Origin: KACC-23026 sp963829575
GTDB taxonomy: Bacteria; Bacillota; Bacilli; Bacillales; Sporolactobacillaceae
Assembly (NCBI GenBank): GCA_963829575.1
Contig: CAWHJF010000016.1
Location: 248,001-312,000, forward strand
Reading direction: 5' to 3'
Length of the DNA: 64,000 bases
Both the position numbers and the translations under genes were made by a program. The notes under the pieces were generated by a model. That model worked only from the letters and a program-made list of their open reading frames with translations. It ran no database searches and was not told where the DNA came from. Positions 44,854 through 53,648 of this stretch are shown piece by piece; position 1 is the first letter of the stretch, and every line of letters begins with the position of its first letter.

Positions 44854-45534
44854 TTATAAGTCGATCGAATCTCCGGCATTCATGACTTTGCCTTCTGTTT
44901 TTAGAGAAGCGACAAACGCCTGTGGATCTTGTTCGATGACTGGGAAGGTATTGTAGTGAATCGGCACAACCACTTTTGCGCCAACCCATTCCGCTGCAAG
45001 TGCCGCATCATCTGGTCCCATCGTAAAATTATCACCAATTGGGATAAACGCCAAATCAATATCATGACGCTCACCAATTAATTTCATATCAGAGAAGAGC
45101 GCGGTATCTCCTGCATGGTAGATCGTTTTACCTTCTACATTTAAAATTAACCCACCTGGCATGCCAGTATAAATGATGGTATTAGTTTCGTCCGTATAGC
45201 TGGAACCGTGGAAGGCTAGTGTGTACGTCACTCGACCAAAGTCAAAGGTATAGCCGCCGCCTATAGACATGCCATGAGCGTTTAACCCTTTTGAACCGGC
45301 ATAACCTGCAAGTTCAGCTACCGCGATAATCAAAGCATCGTCGCGTTTCGCCAAATCAAAGGTATCCCCAACATGATCATTATGACCATGTGTTAAGATA
45401 ATCGCATCGAGCTTTGGAACGTCATTGACACTTAAGGAATTTGAGCCATTACCTGAGATAAACGGATCGACAATGAAATTGCCTTTTTCTGTTTCAAAAA
45501 GAACCGTTGAATGACCAAAATACGTAATTTTCAT
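44854..45534 (-). CDS. ytkL: UPF0173 metal-dependent hydrolase (YtkL)
   Basis: 226-aa metallo-beta-lactamase-fold hydrolase. It starts MKITYFGHSTVLFET; the metal motif is ILTHGHNDHVGD (HxHxDH), followed by YHAGDTALF and VPIHYNTFP carrying later ligands. All ligand positions look intact. UPF0173 enzymes have no settled substrate. AAGGAG precedes the ATG. Divergent from the M24 peptidase gene. Confidence 0.93.
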   Translation of the reverse strand: MKITYFGHSTVLFETEKGNFIVDPFISGNGSNSLSVNDVPKLDAIILTHGHNDHVGDTFDLAKRDDALIIAVAELAGYAGSKGLNAHGMSIGGGYTFDFGRVTYTLAFHGSSYTDETNTIIYTGMPGGLILNVEGKTIYHAGDTALFSDMKLIGERHDIDLAFIPIGDNFTMGPDDAALAAEWVGAKVVVPIHYNTFPVIEQDPQAFVASLKTEGKVMNAGDSIDL

Positions 45535-45574
45535 GACAGCACTCCTTTTTATAGTTCATTAAGTAACCATCTAT

Positions 45575-45604
45575 ATAATATAACCAAGCTTTCCATCATT
45601 TCAA
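45575..45604 (-). promoter_or_regulatory. Probable promoter of ytkL
   Basis: Minus strand TTGAAA (45604-45599) with TATTAT (45580-45575) at 18 bases, or TATATT at 16. Position and consensus only. Confidence 0.5.
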
Positions 45605-45700
45605 TCAATTTACCCTACAGGGGGTCTTTCACGACTTATAAATCCATTTATGTTAAACTATACAAAAGTCCTGACAGACAGATAATAAGGGGGTTGCAGC

Positions 45701-46804
45701 GTGAAACATGCTCGACTGACGGCGTTGACGGACGCCATTCAAGGACAGGATTTATCGTTCGGATTTATAACCGACCCCATGTCTATTTTTTATTTAACTG
45801 GGTATCGTTCGGATCCACATGAACGCCTTTTTGCACTCTTTGTGTTTCCTAATCATGAGCCATTTTTGATCTGCCCATCAATGGAAGTTCGTGATGCCAA
45901 AGAATCCGGCTGGAGCGGGGAGCTCATCGGATATGCAGATCACGAAAACCCTTGGGCTTTCATCGGCCACGCATTGGACACACGTGGTATTAACGGGGCA
46001 CTTCGGATCGGCATTGAAGCCAATCATATTAGCTTTGCGCGTTCTGAGTATTTAAGTCAATACGGAAATTCAGTGACGTTTTCAAATATGGAAGCTGCAC
46101 TCGGATCCATTCGAACGATCAAAGATGCGTCTGAAATCGAAAAACTAAAAAAGGCTGCCAAGATGGCCGACTTTGCCGTTGAAGTGGGCGCCTCGTTAAT
46201 TAAAAAAGGCAAATCTGAACAAGCCATTATTGCTGAAATTGAATATTCCTTAAAAAAACGTGGCATTTCTGAAATGTCCTTTTCGACAATGGTTCTTGCC
46301 GGGGACAAGACCGCTTCCCCGCATGGTCATCCTGGTGAGCGACAGATCAAAGAAGGCGATTTTGTTTTATTCGACTTAGGTGTCGTGGTCGACGGCTATT
46401 GTTCAGATATCACCCGGACGTTTGTCTACAAACACGCATCAGACAAGCAGGCCGATATCTATGAAACCGTTTTAAAAGCCGAAGAAGAAGCGATTGCTAA
46501 AGCTAAGATTGGGATGCGAATCGGAGACTTGGATCTTATCGCACGCTCCATCATAGAGAGTAAAGGATACGGGGATTATTTCACACATCGGCTCGGACAC
46601 GGCCTTGGACTCAGTGTTCATGAAGCTCCTTCCATGAGCTATGACAACGATGAGCTTCTAAAAGAAGGTATGGTGTTCACCGTGGAACCGGGTATTTATG
46701 TACCTGAAGTCGGCGGTGTGCGAATTGAAGATGACCTTGTGCTAACAAAGAACGGCGCTGAAACCCTTACGCATTTTCCGAAGCAATTAACCATTATCCC
46801 ATAA
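45701..46804 (+). CDS. M24-family Xaa-Pro dipeptidase/aminopeptidase
   Basis: Cytosolic prolyl peptidase of the pita-bread fold, 367 aa. The N-terminal creatinase-like domain (about 1-130) is followed by the catalytic domain with the five ligands: DLGVVVDGYCSDITRTFV (two Asp), HRLGHGLGLSVHE (His), TVEPGIY (Glu) and GGVRIEDDLVL (Glu). It cleaves X-Pro bonds; whether it prefers dipeptides (PepQ) or longer peptides (PepP-like) cannot be told. Start is a GTG after GGGGG. Monocistronic, with a terminator at 46844. Confidence 0.92.
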   Translation: MKHARLTALTDAIQGQDLSFGFITDPMSIFYLTGYRSDPHERLFALFVFPNHEPFLICPSMEVRDAKESGWSGELIGYADHENPWAFIGHALDTRGINGALRIGIEANHISFARSEYLSQYGNSVTFSNMEAALGSIRTIKDASEIEKLKKAAKMADFAVEVGASLIKKGKSEQAIIAEIEYSLKKRGISEMSFSTMVLAGDKTASPHGHPGERQIKEGDFVLFDLGVVVDGYCSDITRTFVYKHASDKQADIYETVLKAEEEAIAKAKIGMRIGDLDLIARSIIESKGYGDYFTHRLGHGLGLSVHEAPSMSYDNDELLKEGMVFTVEPGIYVPEVGGVRIEDDLVLTKNGAETLTHFPKQLTIIP

Positions 46805-46843
46805 AACGCAACACCAAAAATCCAACCATCAATGTTGGCTTTC

Positions 46844-46879
46844 AGGCTGTCGATATCAAAGTCTTCGACAGCCTTTTTT
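46844..46879 (+). terminator. Terminator of the M24 peptidase gene
   Basis: AGGCTGTCGA/TCGACAGCCT stem followed by TTTTTT, 40 bases past the stop codon. Confidence 0.92.
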
Positions 46880-46959
46880 ACGTCATTTAGCTTTATCGAA
46901 TCACCGCATTAATATATTGTTATATTATTAAAACTATTGCATAGAACTTCGTTTTAATA

Positions 46960-47060
46960 TGCGGAAATAAGCTCGCTTTCCGCGGGCGATCCGCGAACCT
47001 CCTCGAGCTCGTACCAAAGATCGCCAATCACCTCTCAAAGCTTTGAGGTCGTTGACGATC
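46960..47060 (+). repeat. GC-rich dispersed repeat, partial copy R2, with adjoining hairpin
   Basis: GCTCGCTTTCCGCGGGCGAT and CCTCCTCGAGCTCGTACC match the front half of the GC-rich repeat family, in the opposite direction to R3. A hairpin follows (GATCG...CGATC outer, ACCTC..GAGGT inner, 47019-47060). Together with R3 it forms an inverted arrangement. The 46880-47693 gap has no credible gene. Confidence 0.65.
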
Positions 47061-47104
47061 TTCTTAGCTCATTTATTTATGAGTTAAATCCAAAATAACC
47101 AAGT

Positions 47105-47212
47105 AGAAATCGAGAGACGCCTGCGGAAAAACGGTCGGCCGAGACCCCACAACCCCCATTTAAAGTGAGGAGGCTCGGACGTTCGTCCGCGGTAAGCGAG
47201 CGACTGTCCACA
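47105..47212 (-). repeat. GC-rich dispersed repeat, copy R3
   Basis: Plus strand GAGAGACGCCTGCGGAAAAA, GCCGAGACCCCAC, GTGAGGAGGCTCGGACGTTC and CCGCGGTAAGCGAGCGA. Same order as R1; reverse order to R2 and R4. Confidence 0.75.
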
Positions 47213-47251
47213 ATTTGATCAAAAAACAATAAATTATGGTTCAAGACCTGC

Positions 47252-47290
47252 AAAAAAAAGTGTAGAGAAACAACGTGCGTTTCTCTACAC
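47252..47290 (-). terminator. Hairpin with U-run in the M24 peptidase-ald gap
   Basis: Minus strand GTGTAGAGAAACGC...GTTTCTCTACAC (at least 12 bp) followed by eight T. A related GTTTCTCTACACTCTG fragment occurs at 55409-55424. No gene lies immediately upstream on the minus strand, so it may be part of a repeat rather than a gene terminator. Confidence 0.6.
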
Positions 47291-47633
47291 TCCGAACTCC
47301 CAGCCAATCATTCAATGTTGGCTTCTAGATTGCGTATCTAATATCAACTTGTTTTTTATGATCGTTACGATTCAACTGCCGCGGTATATTCCCACTATAT
47401 ATTACTATATAACTTAAACGACGTAAGCCCTACCTCTCCTACATCCTTACGGCTCCGAAGCCGATCCAGTGTGAATAAGTTCTCAACGAAGAACAAAGTA
47501 AGAACGCCAAATATTTTATAAAATCATCATAATCGTTTCAAGTTCTAATTCGACAAGCAAATTTAAATATACCACACACTCAAATCAATGTCAAACATAT
47601 ATTTAAGTGCTTTTTTTGAATTCTGATTGAAAC

Positions 47634-47670
47634 AGAAAAAAGGCGACCCATTCTGTGAATGGATCCCCCA
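47634..47670 (-). terminator. Terminator of ald
   Basis: Minus strand GGGGATCCATTC/GAATGGGTCGCC imperfect hairpin followed by TTTTTTCTG, about 25 bases past the ald stop. Confidence 0.75.
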
Positions 47671-47693
47671 ATTGTCTACTCCCTCAGACTTTT

Positions 47694-48821
47694 TTAGTCT
47701 TGGCGACTTTGCAATAAGTCTAAAGCTGCACGATAATCCAATCCATGAGCATCAGCAACAGCCTGATACGTGACAAACCCATCCAACGTGTTAATGCCTT
47801 TTAACAAGGCAAGGTCCCCTAAACACGCGTGTTCCAACCCGAGCGAGGCAAGACGCGCTGCATATGGAACCGTCACATTGGTCAGGCCAATCGTCGATGT
47901 GCGTGGCACCGCTCCAGGCATGTTGGCAACGGCGTAGTGGACAACACCATGTTTCACATAGGTTGGATCATCATGTGTCGTGATTCGATCGGTCGTCTCA
48001 AAGATGCCACCTTGGTCAATCGCAACGTCTACGATCACCGCACCTTCTGGCATGGCCTGAACCATCTCTTCTGTAACTAATTTTGGTGCCCGAGCGCCTG
48101 GAATAAGAACGGCTCCAATCACTAAATCAGCCTCACTGACGGATTGCGCAATATTAAATGGGTTGGACATCAAGGTATGAACAGATTTACCAAATAAATC
48201 ATCCAATTGTCGCAAGCGATCCGGATTCAAATCTAAAATAGTGACATCGGCTCCAAGACCTACCGCAATCTTAGCTGCATTGGTTCCCACGATCCCACCG
48301 CCGATTACGGTCACTTTACCGCGTTTAACTCCAGGAATCCCCCCGAGTAAAATCCCTTTTCCTCCGTGTGGCTTCTCAAGAAACTGGGCCCCAATTTGAG
48401 ACGCCATTCGTCCCGCTACCTCACTCATCGGGGTAAGAAGAGGGAGTGAACCATTAGCCAACTGAACGGTCTCGTAGGCAATCCCGGTTACTTTATAGTC
48501 AGTTAAGGCTTTCGTGAGTTCAGGTTCTGGCGCTAAATGTAAATATGTAAATAAAATGAGCCCTTCGTGAAAAAAGCCATATTCTTCAGGAAGTGGTTCT
48601 TTCACTTTCATCACCATATCTTGCGCCCAAACGTCTTCAACCTTGTTCATCATGCTTGCGCCAGCAGCTTGGTATTCTTCATCTGGAAACCCTGAGCCAA
48701 GACCTGCTCCTGTTTCAATAAAAACCTCATGACCGCCTTGTACCAGATGGACGGTCCCAGCCGGGGTGAGTGCCACCCGATTTTCATTATTCTTTATTTC
48801 TTTAGGAACCCCAATGCGCAT
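47694..48821 (-). CDS. ald: Alanine dehydrogenase
   Basis: NAD-dependent interconversion of L-alanine and pyruvate, important for alanine use and for sporulation in B. subtilis. 375 aa. MRIGVPKEIKNNENRVALTPAG holds the pyruvate-binding Arg; Lys in VMKVKEP; His in YLHLAPEPELT; Rossmann motif VTVIGGGIVGTNAA. NAD-contact VLIPGARAPKLV is intact. TTGGAGGTG precedes the ATG. Single gene. Confidence 0.97.
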   Translation of the reverse strand: MRIGVPKEIKNNENRVALTPAGTVHLVQGGHEVFIETGAGLGSGFPDEEYQAAGASMMNKVEDVWAQDMVMKVKEPLPEEYGFFHEGLILFTYLHLAPEPELTKALTDYKVTGIAYETVQLANGSLPLLTPMSEVAGRMASQIGAQFLEKPHGGKGILLGGIPGVKRGKVTVIGGGIVGTNAAKIAVGLGADVTILDLNPDRLRQLDDLFGKSVHTLMSNPFNIAQSVSEADLVIGAVLIPGARAPKLVTEEMVQAMPEGAVIVDVAIDQGGIFETTDRITTHDDPTYVKHGVVHYAVANMPGAVPRTSTIGLTNVTVPYAARLASLGLEHACLGDLALLKGINTLDGFVTYQAVADAHGLDYRAALDLLQSRQD

Positions 48822-49034
48822 CCCTACACACCTCCAAGATTAAAAGGATTAATAGAAGCAGAATCAAAAGGATGGGTTACGCTCTCAACACCATTTGTTC
48901 CGCCTACACTCAGAATACCTCAATTAAAAAAAGTAGACCACTTTAAGCCGAACACTTGTGTAAGGTCCACTTTTAAAACTTGCCATTATTAACCTTTTTC
49001 ATTTAAGTTCACTCGTAGAACGAGGCCCTAACCC

Positions 49035-49418
49035 TTAATCCGATTTTCTCCAAACCCATGTATACAGATGGTCCGATCCATCAATCCAACGCACATCAAA
49101 ATAAGTGAGATGAGAATCCGTTAAGGGCTTCAATCGTTCTGTCAATTCCTTGACGGTCGTATCCGGAGATAAGCGGAGGGCTTCAATCATATGTGTCACC
49201 TGTTTTTCTGCCTCTGGCCCACTAATTTCCTCATGACCCACACGATAAAAAAAGTGATCGGGTGCGACGTACGCATAGAAAAGATCTTGATTGGCATCAG
49301 TTATACTGATCTTTAGAACCTTATTAGACGGGATCGATGCAGCAGAGGCCTGTTGATAGGGCATGAGCGCAAACAAAAAGAAAATGGAAAAGACGATAAG
49401 TCGCTTCACATTAATCAC
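49035..49418 (-). CDS. Small secreted protein of unknown function
   Basis: 127 aa with a classic Sec signal peptide: basic start MINVKRL, hydrophobic core IVFSIFFLFALM, and a likely cut after QASA (residues 24-27). The mature part (about 100 aa) has no Cys and includes DLFYAYVAPDHFFYRVGHEE and a C-terminal TYFDVRWIDGSDHLYTWVWR. No lipobox. No domain recognised. Probably exported to the cell surface or medium. Confidence 0.75.
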   Translation of the reverse strand: MINVKRLIVFSIFFLFALMPYQQASAASIPSNKVLKISITDANQDLFYAYVAPDHFFYRVGHEEISGPEAEKQVTHMIEALRLSPDTTVKELTERLKPLTDSHLTYFDVRWIDGSDHLYTWVWRKSD

Positions 49419-49502
49419 CTCAATGATTAATGTGGGGAATTATTTCCTTTTTTATACATTAAAACGCTCTTGCGACACGTCATCCACTAACACCATTCAG
49501 AC

Positions 49503-50276
49503 TCAGCGTTTGGGGCGGTTACGAAATTGGTGAATCGTATCCATTCCTCCGGTCACATCCAGCACGGAGCCCGTCACCATATCTGAGTGTTCCTCGCACA
49601 AAAAACCAATGACTCTCGCGATGTCCTCTCCGGTTGCCAAACGGATCGGTTGAGAACCCGCTTTGTAGTCTTTTTCAGCTTGAAGAATTGACGCTTCTTT
49701 CATCTCGCCTTCAATCACACCAGGACACACCATATTGGCTGTAATCCCATTCTCAGCTTCTTCAAGAGCCAAAGTCCGCGTGAAGGAGACAAGCCCGGTT
49801 TTGGCTGCAGCAAAAGGACCGCGATACATCCAAGCGGGGGCTCGATCAGCTTCTTGAAACCCATAGGTGATCCAACGGCCAAATCGCTGCTTTCGCATGA
49901 TGGGAATCACACGTGTCGCTAAACGAAACACAGCCGTTAAATTCCCCGTCAGGAGCATATCCCATTCTTCTTCCGAATAATCTACCATTTTTTTGCGTTC
50001 AAAAACAAAAGGACCCGCATTATTGATGCAACAATCTAGCCGACCAAATCGTGCCATCACCTGATCAACTATAGTTGGAATAGTCGATGGATGGGTAAGA
50101 TCCCCTTGAATGAACTGTAAACGTTCCGATTGATGGGACCATTCCTCTCTCAGTTGGCTGACAGACTCGTCTTCCGTGCGATAATTGACTGACACCGAGT
50201 AGCCTTTTTCGAGAAAAAACTGTGTAACTCGTCGACCGATCCCTTTTGTACCCGCCGTAATGAGAACATGACGCAT
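49503..50276 (-). CDS. ytkK: YtkK-like short-chain dehydrogenase fold protein lacking the usual catalytic Tyr
   Basis: 257-aa Rossmann-fold SDR. The cofactor motif is TAGTKGIGRRV and CINNAGPFVFERKK is the NNAG motif. The classical Ser-Tyr-Lys set is not normal: the Ser region reads WITYGFQEA, and the YxxxK site reads FAAAK in GPFAAAKTGLVSFTR, so Tyr is replaced by Phe. This appears to be a family trait of YtkK as I recall it. FabG-like activity is therefore doubtful. The ATG at 50276 follows GGAGG by 10 bases. Next to moaB (27-base gap). Confidence 0.82.
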   Translation of the reverse strand: MRHVLITAGTKGIGRRVTQFFLEKGYSVSVNYRTEDESVSQLREEWSHQSERLQFIQGDLTHPSTIPTIVDQVMARFGRLDCCINNAGPFVFERKKMVDYSEEEWDMLLTGNLTAVFRLATRVIPIMRKQRFGRWITYGFQEADRAPAWMYRGPFAAAKTGLVSFTRTLALEEAENGITANMVCPGVIEGEMKEASILQAEKDYKAGSQPIRLATGEDIARVIGFLCEEHSDMVTGSVLDVTGGMDTIHQFRNRPKR

Positions 50277-50303
50277 CAACCGATCTCCTCCCACTCACCC
50301 GGA

Positions 50304-50810
50304 TTATTTCGTAATTTCATGAACCAAATGTCTTAATTCTGGAAGGATGAGTCGAGTCATCCCCAAACGGACGGCGCCTGTTGAGCCCGGTAAAGCAAAA
50401 ACCAACGTATTATTAGCGACTCCTGCCATCGCTCGGCTAAGCATTGCACCCGTTCCGATCTCTTCTGTGAAGCTTAGGAATCGGAATATTTCTCCAAATC
50501 CCGGCATCTCTTTTTCTAAAATATCTTGCACCACTTCAATCGTGACATCGCGTTTGGCTATGCCCGTCCCACCATTAAGAATGGCCACTTCGATTTCCGG
50601 CATGCTAAGATACCGGCCAAGTGTTGCTGAGATCGCGGTTTGATCATCTTGGACAATCGCATAGTCAATGATTGTGTGACCCGCTTCAGATAATACCTCT
50701 TTGATTAACCGACCACTCTTGTCCGTCTCTTCAGTTCTTGTATCACTGACCGTGATGACCGCACACGACACGCTTCGGTCCCCTTGTTGTATTTGGAAAT
50801 CAACAGACAC
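50304..50810 (-). CDS. moaB: Molybdenum cofactor protein MoaB (MogA/MoaB fold)
   Basis: 168-aa molybdopterin-binding fold protein. CAVITVSDTRTEETDKSG, ILNGGTGIAKRDVT and the C-terminal ALPGSTGAVRLGMTRLILPEL are the conserved MPT-site segments. MogA-type members adenylylate molybdopterin; the MoaB subgroup's role is less sure. No other moa genes are in the window. The start is a GTG after AAGGGGGG. Confidence 0.93.
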   Translation of the reverse strand: MSVDFQIQQGDRSVSCAVITVSDTRTEETDKSGRLIKEVLSEAGHTIIDYAIVQDDQTAISATLGRYLSMPEIEVAILNGGTGIAKRDVTIEVVQDILEKEMPGFGEIFRFLSFTEEIGTGAMLSRAMAGVANNTLVFALPGSTGAVRLGMTRLILPELRHLVHEITK

Positions 50811-50836
50811 TAGATTCCCCCCTTTAAAAGGTAAAT

Positions 50837-52024
50837 TTAAGAGATCAGTGCAAGTGTATCTCGCGCAATCATAACCTCTTCATTTGTTGGAATTAATAAA
50901 ACTTTAACTGGCGAGTGTGGAAAATTGAGAAACGTTTCTTTTCCATGCACTTTATTTAAGCTTGGATCCCAGTGCACCCCCATAAACTCTAAGCCAGATA
51001 AAACCTTTGCCCGAACCAGCTCACTATTTTCACCAATTCCTGCTGTAAAAATGATCGCATCAATCCCCTGCATGCGAGCCGCATAACTTCCAATATATTT
51101 ATGAATCCGACTTGCAAAAAGCTCTAAGGCAAGGATGGCCCGGTTGTTCCCCATCTCCGCTTCTTTTTGAATATCTCGTAAATCACTTGAAAAACCTGAA
51201 ATCCCAAGTAGGCCACTCTTTTTATTAAGTGTCGAGATCACATCTTCGGCACTTTGTCCCGTCTTTTCCATGATATAAGGAATGAGAGCTGGGTCAATAT
51301 TACCAGAACGAGTTCCCATCATGACACCGGCAAGGGGGGTAAAACCCATTGATGTATCAATTGAACGGCCGCCTTCAATCGCGGCAATACTCGCCCCATT
51401 TCCAAGATGGCATGAAATTAAGCGCAATTGCTCAATTGGACGCTCTAGCAAGCTGGCAGCGCGCTTTGAGACATATTTATGAGAAGTACCATGGAAGCCA
51501 TATTTACGGATGCCATATTTTTTATAGTACTCATAAGGCAAGCTGTATAAAAAAGACTTCTCTGGCATGGTTTGATGAAACGCCGTGTCAAAGACCGCCA
51601 CAGCTGGGGTATTCGGCAGTGCTTCTTTAAATGCTCGAATCCCAACCAGATTAGCAGGGTTATGCAAAGGAGCGAGTTCAGACACCGCTTCAATTTTTTG
51701 AATGACCTCTTCATCGATGAGAACCGAATGATTAAACAGTTCTCCACCGTGGACAATTCGATGGCCTATTCCATCGATTTCGTTTAATGATTCCAAGGCA
51801 TGGAAGTCTTTTAAACGACTCAATAAAATTTTGACCGCCGTCGAATGATTCGGGATTGGCAACGTTTCGGAATGTTTGTCTTCGTTCACTTGAATTGAGA
51901 AATGCGCATCCTCAAACCCAATTCGTTCAATCATCCCCTTGGTGATCACCGTTTCATCAGGCATTTTAAGAAGCTGATACTTAAGCGACGAACTTCCGGC
52001 ATTAATGGCAAGTATTAAACTCAT
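50837..52024 (-). CDS. ackA: Acetate kinase
   Basis: Interconverts acetyl phosphate and acetate with ATP, allowing overflow metabolism and acetate use. 395 aa, ASKHA fold. N-terminal MSLILAINAGSSSLKYQL; substrate/catalytic motifs HRIVHGGELF, FDTAFHQTMP, RKYGFHGTSHKYVS (catalytic His), LGNGASIAAIEGG and TAGIGENSELVR. Complete. It is 42 bases downstream of ytxK, the B. subtilis arrangement. Confidence 0.98.
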   Translation of the reverse strand: MSLILAINAGSSSLKYQLLKMPDETVITKGMIERIGFEDAHFSIQVNEDKHSETLPIPNHSTAVKILLSRLKDFHALESLNEIDGIGHRIVHGGELFNHSVLIDEEVIQKIEAVSELAPLHNPANLVGIRAFKEALPNTPAVAVFDTAFHQTMPEKSFLYSLPYEYYKKYGIRKYGFHGTSHKYVSKRAASLLERPIEQLRLISCHLGNGASIAAIEGGRSIDTSMGFTPLAGVMMGTRSGNIDPALIPYIMEKTGQSAEDVISTLNKKSGLLGISGFSSDLRDIQKEAEMGNNRAILALELFASRIHKYIGSYAARMQGIDAIIFTAGIGENSELVRAKVLSGLEFMGVHWDPSLNKVHGKETFLNFPHSPVKVLLIPTNEEVMIARDTLALIS

Positions 52025-52066
52025 CTTCCGTGTCCCTCCTGTCCCTTTTTTAAAAGTTCTTACTTT

Positions 52067-53050
52067 TTATGAATGATGATACGATTTAAACCATTCTTCG
52101 ATCCTGCTGACAATGGAGGTAAAGCCAGGTTTGTTTGTGAAACTTGGCAGCTGGGCCATGAGCGTATTTTCTGGTTTTTTCGCGCCTTTTCCTTGCTTCT
52201 GCACAATCAAAATACTCCGCCCGGCATCTTGTGTTTTAAATAAACTAGATGGTAATTGTAAAAACCCGAGGATGAAGCCCTGATCCTGAATGTATGTATA
52301 TAGCGCCTTACTTGCGTCTTCTTCAAACAAACCGTTTGGAACAAGCAAAAGGGCAAAGCCTGCTGGTTTGAGATGTTTAAAAGCCTGTTCAATCATCATA
52401 TGATGGCTGTAGGCTTTCTCTTTATCTGTCACAACTTTAAAAGATTCCGCTACACTTTGGTCTGGATAATAGCCAATAGGTAAGTCTGTGATCACAAGGT
52501 CAACAGGATCAATCAATAGAGGGCGAAACGCATCTTGGCGAAACAGTTCAAGATCGCTTTGTTGCAAATCCGCGTTCAAGCCGGCTAATCGAATCATACG
52601 GTCATCGACATCAACCCCGATCCCAAAGGCTTGTCCCTCCATTTGATTGAGAACAGTGGTTAAAAGATTTCCCGAACCCACTGCTAGATCCAAAATGGCA
52701 ATCATGTCTTCACCTTTTTTCTGAGCCACTTGATTCGCTAAATAGCCCATAAATACGGCGACCGCATCTGGCGTCATTTGGTGAAGCTCATGTTTCGTGT
52801 TTTGCAACCCTTTTAAAACAGCAAGTTGAAACGCTCTTCTCACATCTTCACGTGTCACATCCCCCGTCCAAAAAGGTTCTAGAACAGGAAACAATTCTTT
52901 TTTATAAGCATCTGGCATCGCTTGTTCAATTATGTAAGGGCCTACTTGTAATAGGCTGTCCAAATAATCGGCGCCTTCTCGCTCAGAGATGACCCGAGAC
53001 GCCTGATCAAGACTAGAAAATAAGCGTGTCACGTTTGTCTCTAATACCAT
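52067..53050 (-). CDS. ytxK: YtxK: SAM-dependent methyltransferase of the N6-adenine type
   Basis: 327-aa class I methyltransferase. A helical N-terminal part (about 1-95) resembles that of type I restriction M subunits. Motif I is LDLAVGSGNLLTTVL (about 120) and motif IV is DLVITDLPIGYYP in place of NPPF/Y, so the catalytic Asn is Asp, as in other DPPY-type enzymes. Whether it modifies DNA, RNA or protein is unknown. The ATG at 53050 has GGGGG at 7 bases; 15 open codons upstream are dropped. Confidence 0.88.
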   Translation of the reverse strand: MVLETNVTRLFSSLDQASRVISEREGADYLDSLLQVGPYIIEQAMPDAYKKELFPVLEPFWTGDVTREDVRRAFQLAVLKGLQNTKHELHQMTPDAVAVFMGYLANQVAQKKGEDMIAILDLAVGSGNLLTTVLNQMEGQAFGIGVDVDDRMIRLAGLNADLQQSDLELFRQDAFRPLLIDPVDLVITDLPIGYYPDQSVAESFKVVTDKEKAYSHHMMIEQAFKHLKPAGFALLLVPNGLFEEDASKALYTYIQDQGFILGFLQLPSSLFKTQDAGRSILIVQKQGKGAKKPENTLMAQLPSFTNKPGFTSIVSRIEEWFKSYHHS

Positions 53051-53099
53051 GACAATTCCCCCGATCTCTGCATTTTCACACCCATCATACCACAAATTT

Positions 53100-53125
53100 A
53101 GGGGTCAGACCCGGGTCTGACCCCT
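53100..53125. repeat. Perfect 26-bp palindrome upstream of ytxK
   Basis: The half-site AGGGGTCAGACCC is followed at once by its exact complement, without a loop. It lies 14 bases past the ytfJ stop and about 50 bases before ytxK, so it could terminate ytfJ, but no good U-run follows. Confidence 0.8.
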
Positions 53126-53138
53126 ATAAAATATGTTT

Positions 53139-53648
53139 TTAATTGTAGATGTCGTCTTGGCCATCTTGATTGCCCGATTTCCGTCTGACAACACCGCTGG
53201 ATGAGGAACCATTCCCTCCTGAATTCCCCTCAGAGTCCTTCTTATTGGACTTAAGTATTTGTTGGATTTTATCCACGGCTTGTGGGGCTAAATCCATTAA
53301 TTTCTCAAACAAATGGGTGCTGTTATCAAGATGAATGGTTTGAATACCCTTTGGCCCGACGATCAAAAATGCGATCGGTGTAATGGAGACACCGCCGCCA
53401 CTCCCACCGCCAAATGGAAGACTTGAGGCGTCCGAAGAGGACTCTTCATCTTCATCCGACCCTCCACCGCCTTGCCCTTTGAAATTGCTTCCACCTGCTG
53501 CAAATCCAAAACCTACTTTAGATACGGTCAAAATAACGTGACCATCTGGTGTTTCAATAGGATCTCCAATAATCGTATTAACATCGGTCATCTCTTGAAG
53601 ACTTTCAAGCGCTGTCCTCATGAGTCCTTGAATGGGATGGTCTCCCAT
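53139..53648 (-). CDS. ytfJ: Sporulation protein YtfJ (GerW family)
   Basis: 169 aa. MGDHPIQGLMRTALESLQEM and DVNTIIGDPIETPDGHVILTVSKVGFGFAAGG match YtfJ nearly residue for residue as remembered. A Gly-rich middle (GGGSGGGVSITPIAFLIVG) and a Ser/Asn/Gly-rich, Lys-containing C-terminal tail follow. YtfJ is forespore-made and needed for correct germination. The start is fixed by the family N-terminus; the gene overlaps ytfI by 44 bases. Confidence 0.93.
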   Translation of the reverse strand: MGDHPIQGLMRTALESLQEMTDVNTIIGDPIETPDGHVILTVSKVGFGFAAGGSNFKGQGGGGSDEDEESSSDASSLPFGGGSGGGVSITPIAFLIVGPKGIQTIHLDNSTHLFEKLMDLAPQAVDKIQQILKSNKKDSEGNSGGNGSSSSGVVRRKSGNQDGQDDIYN

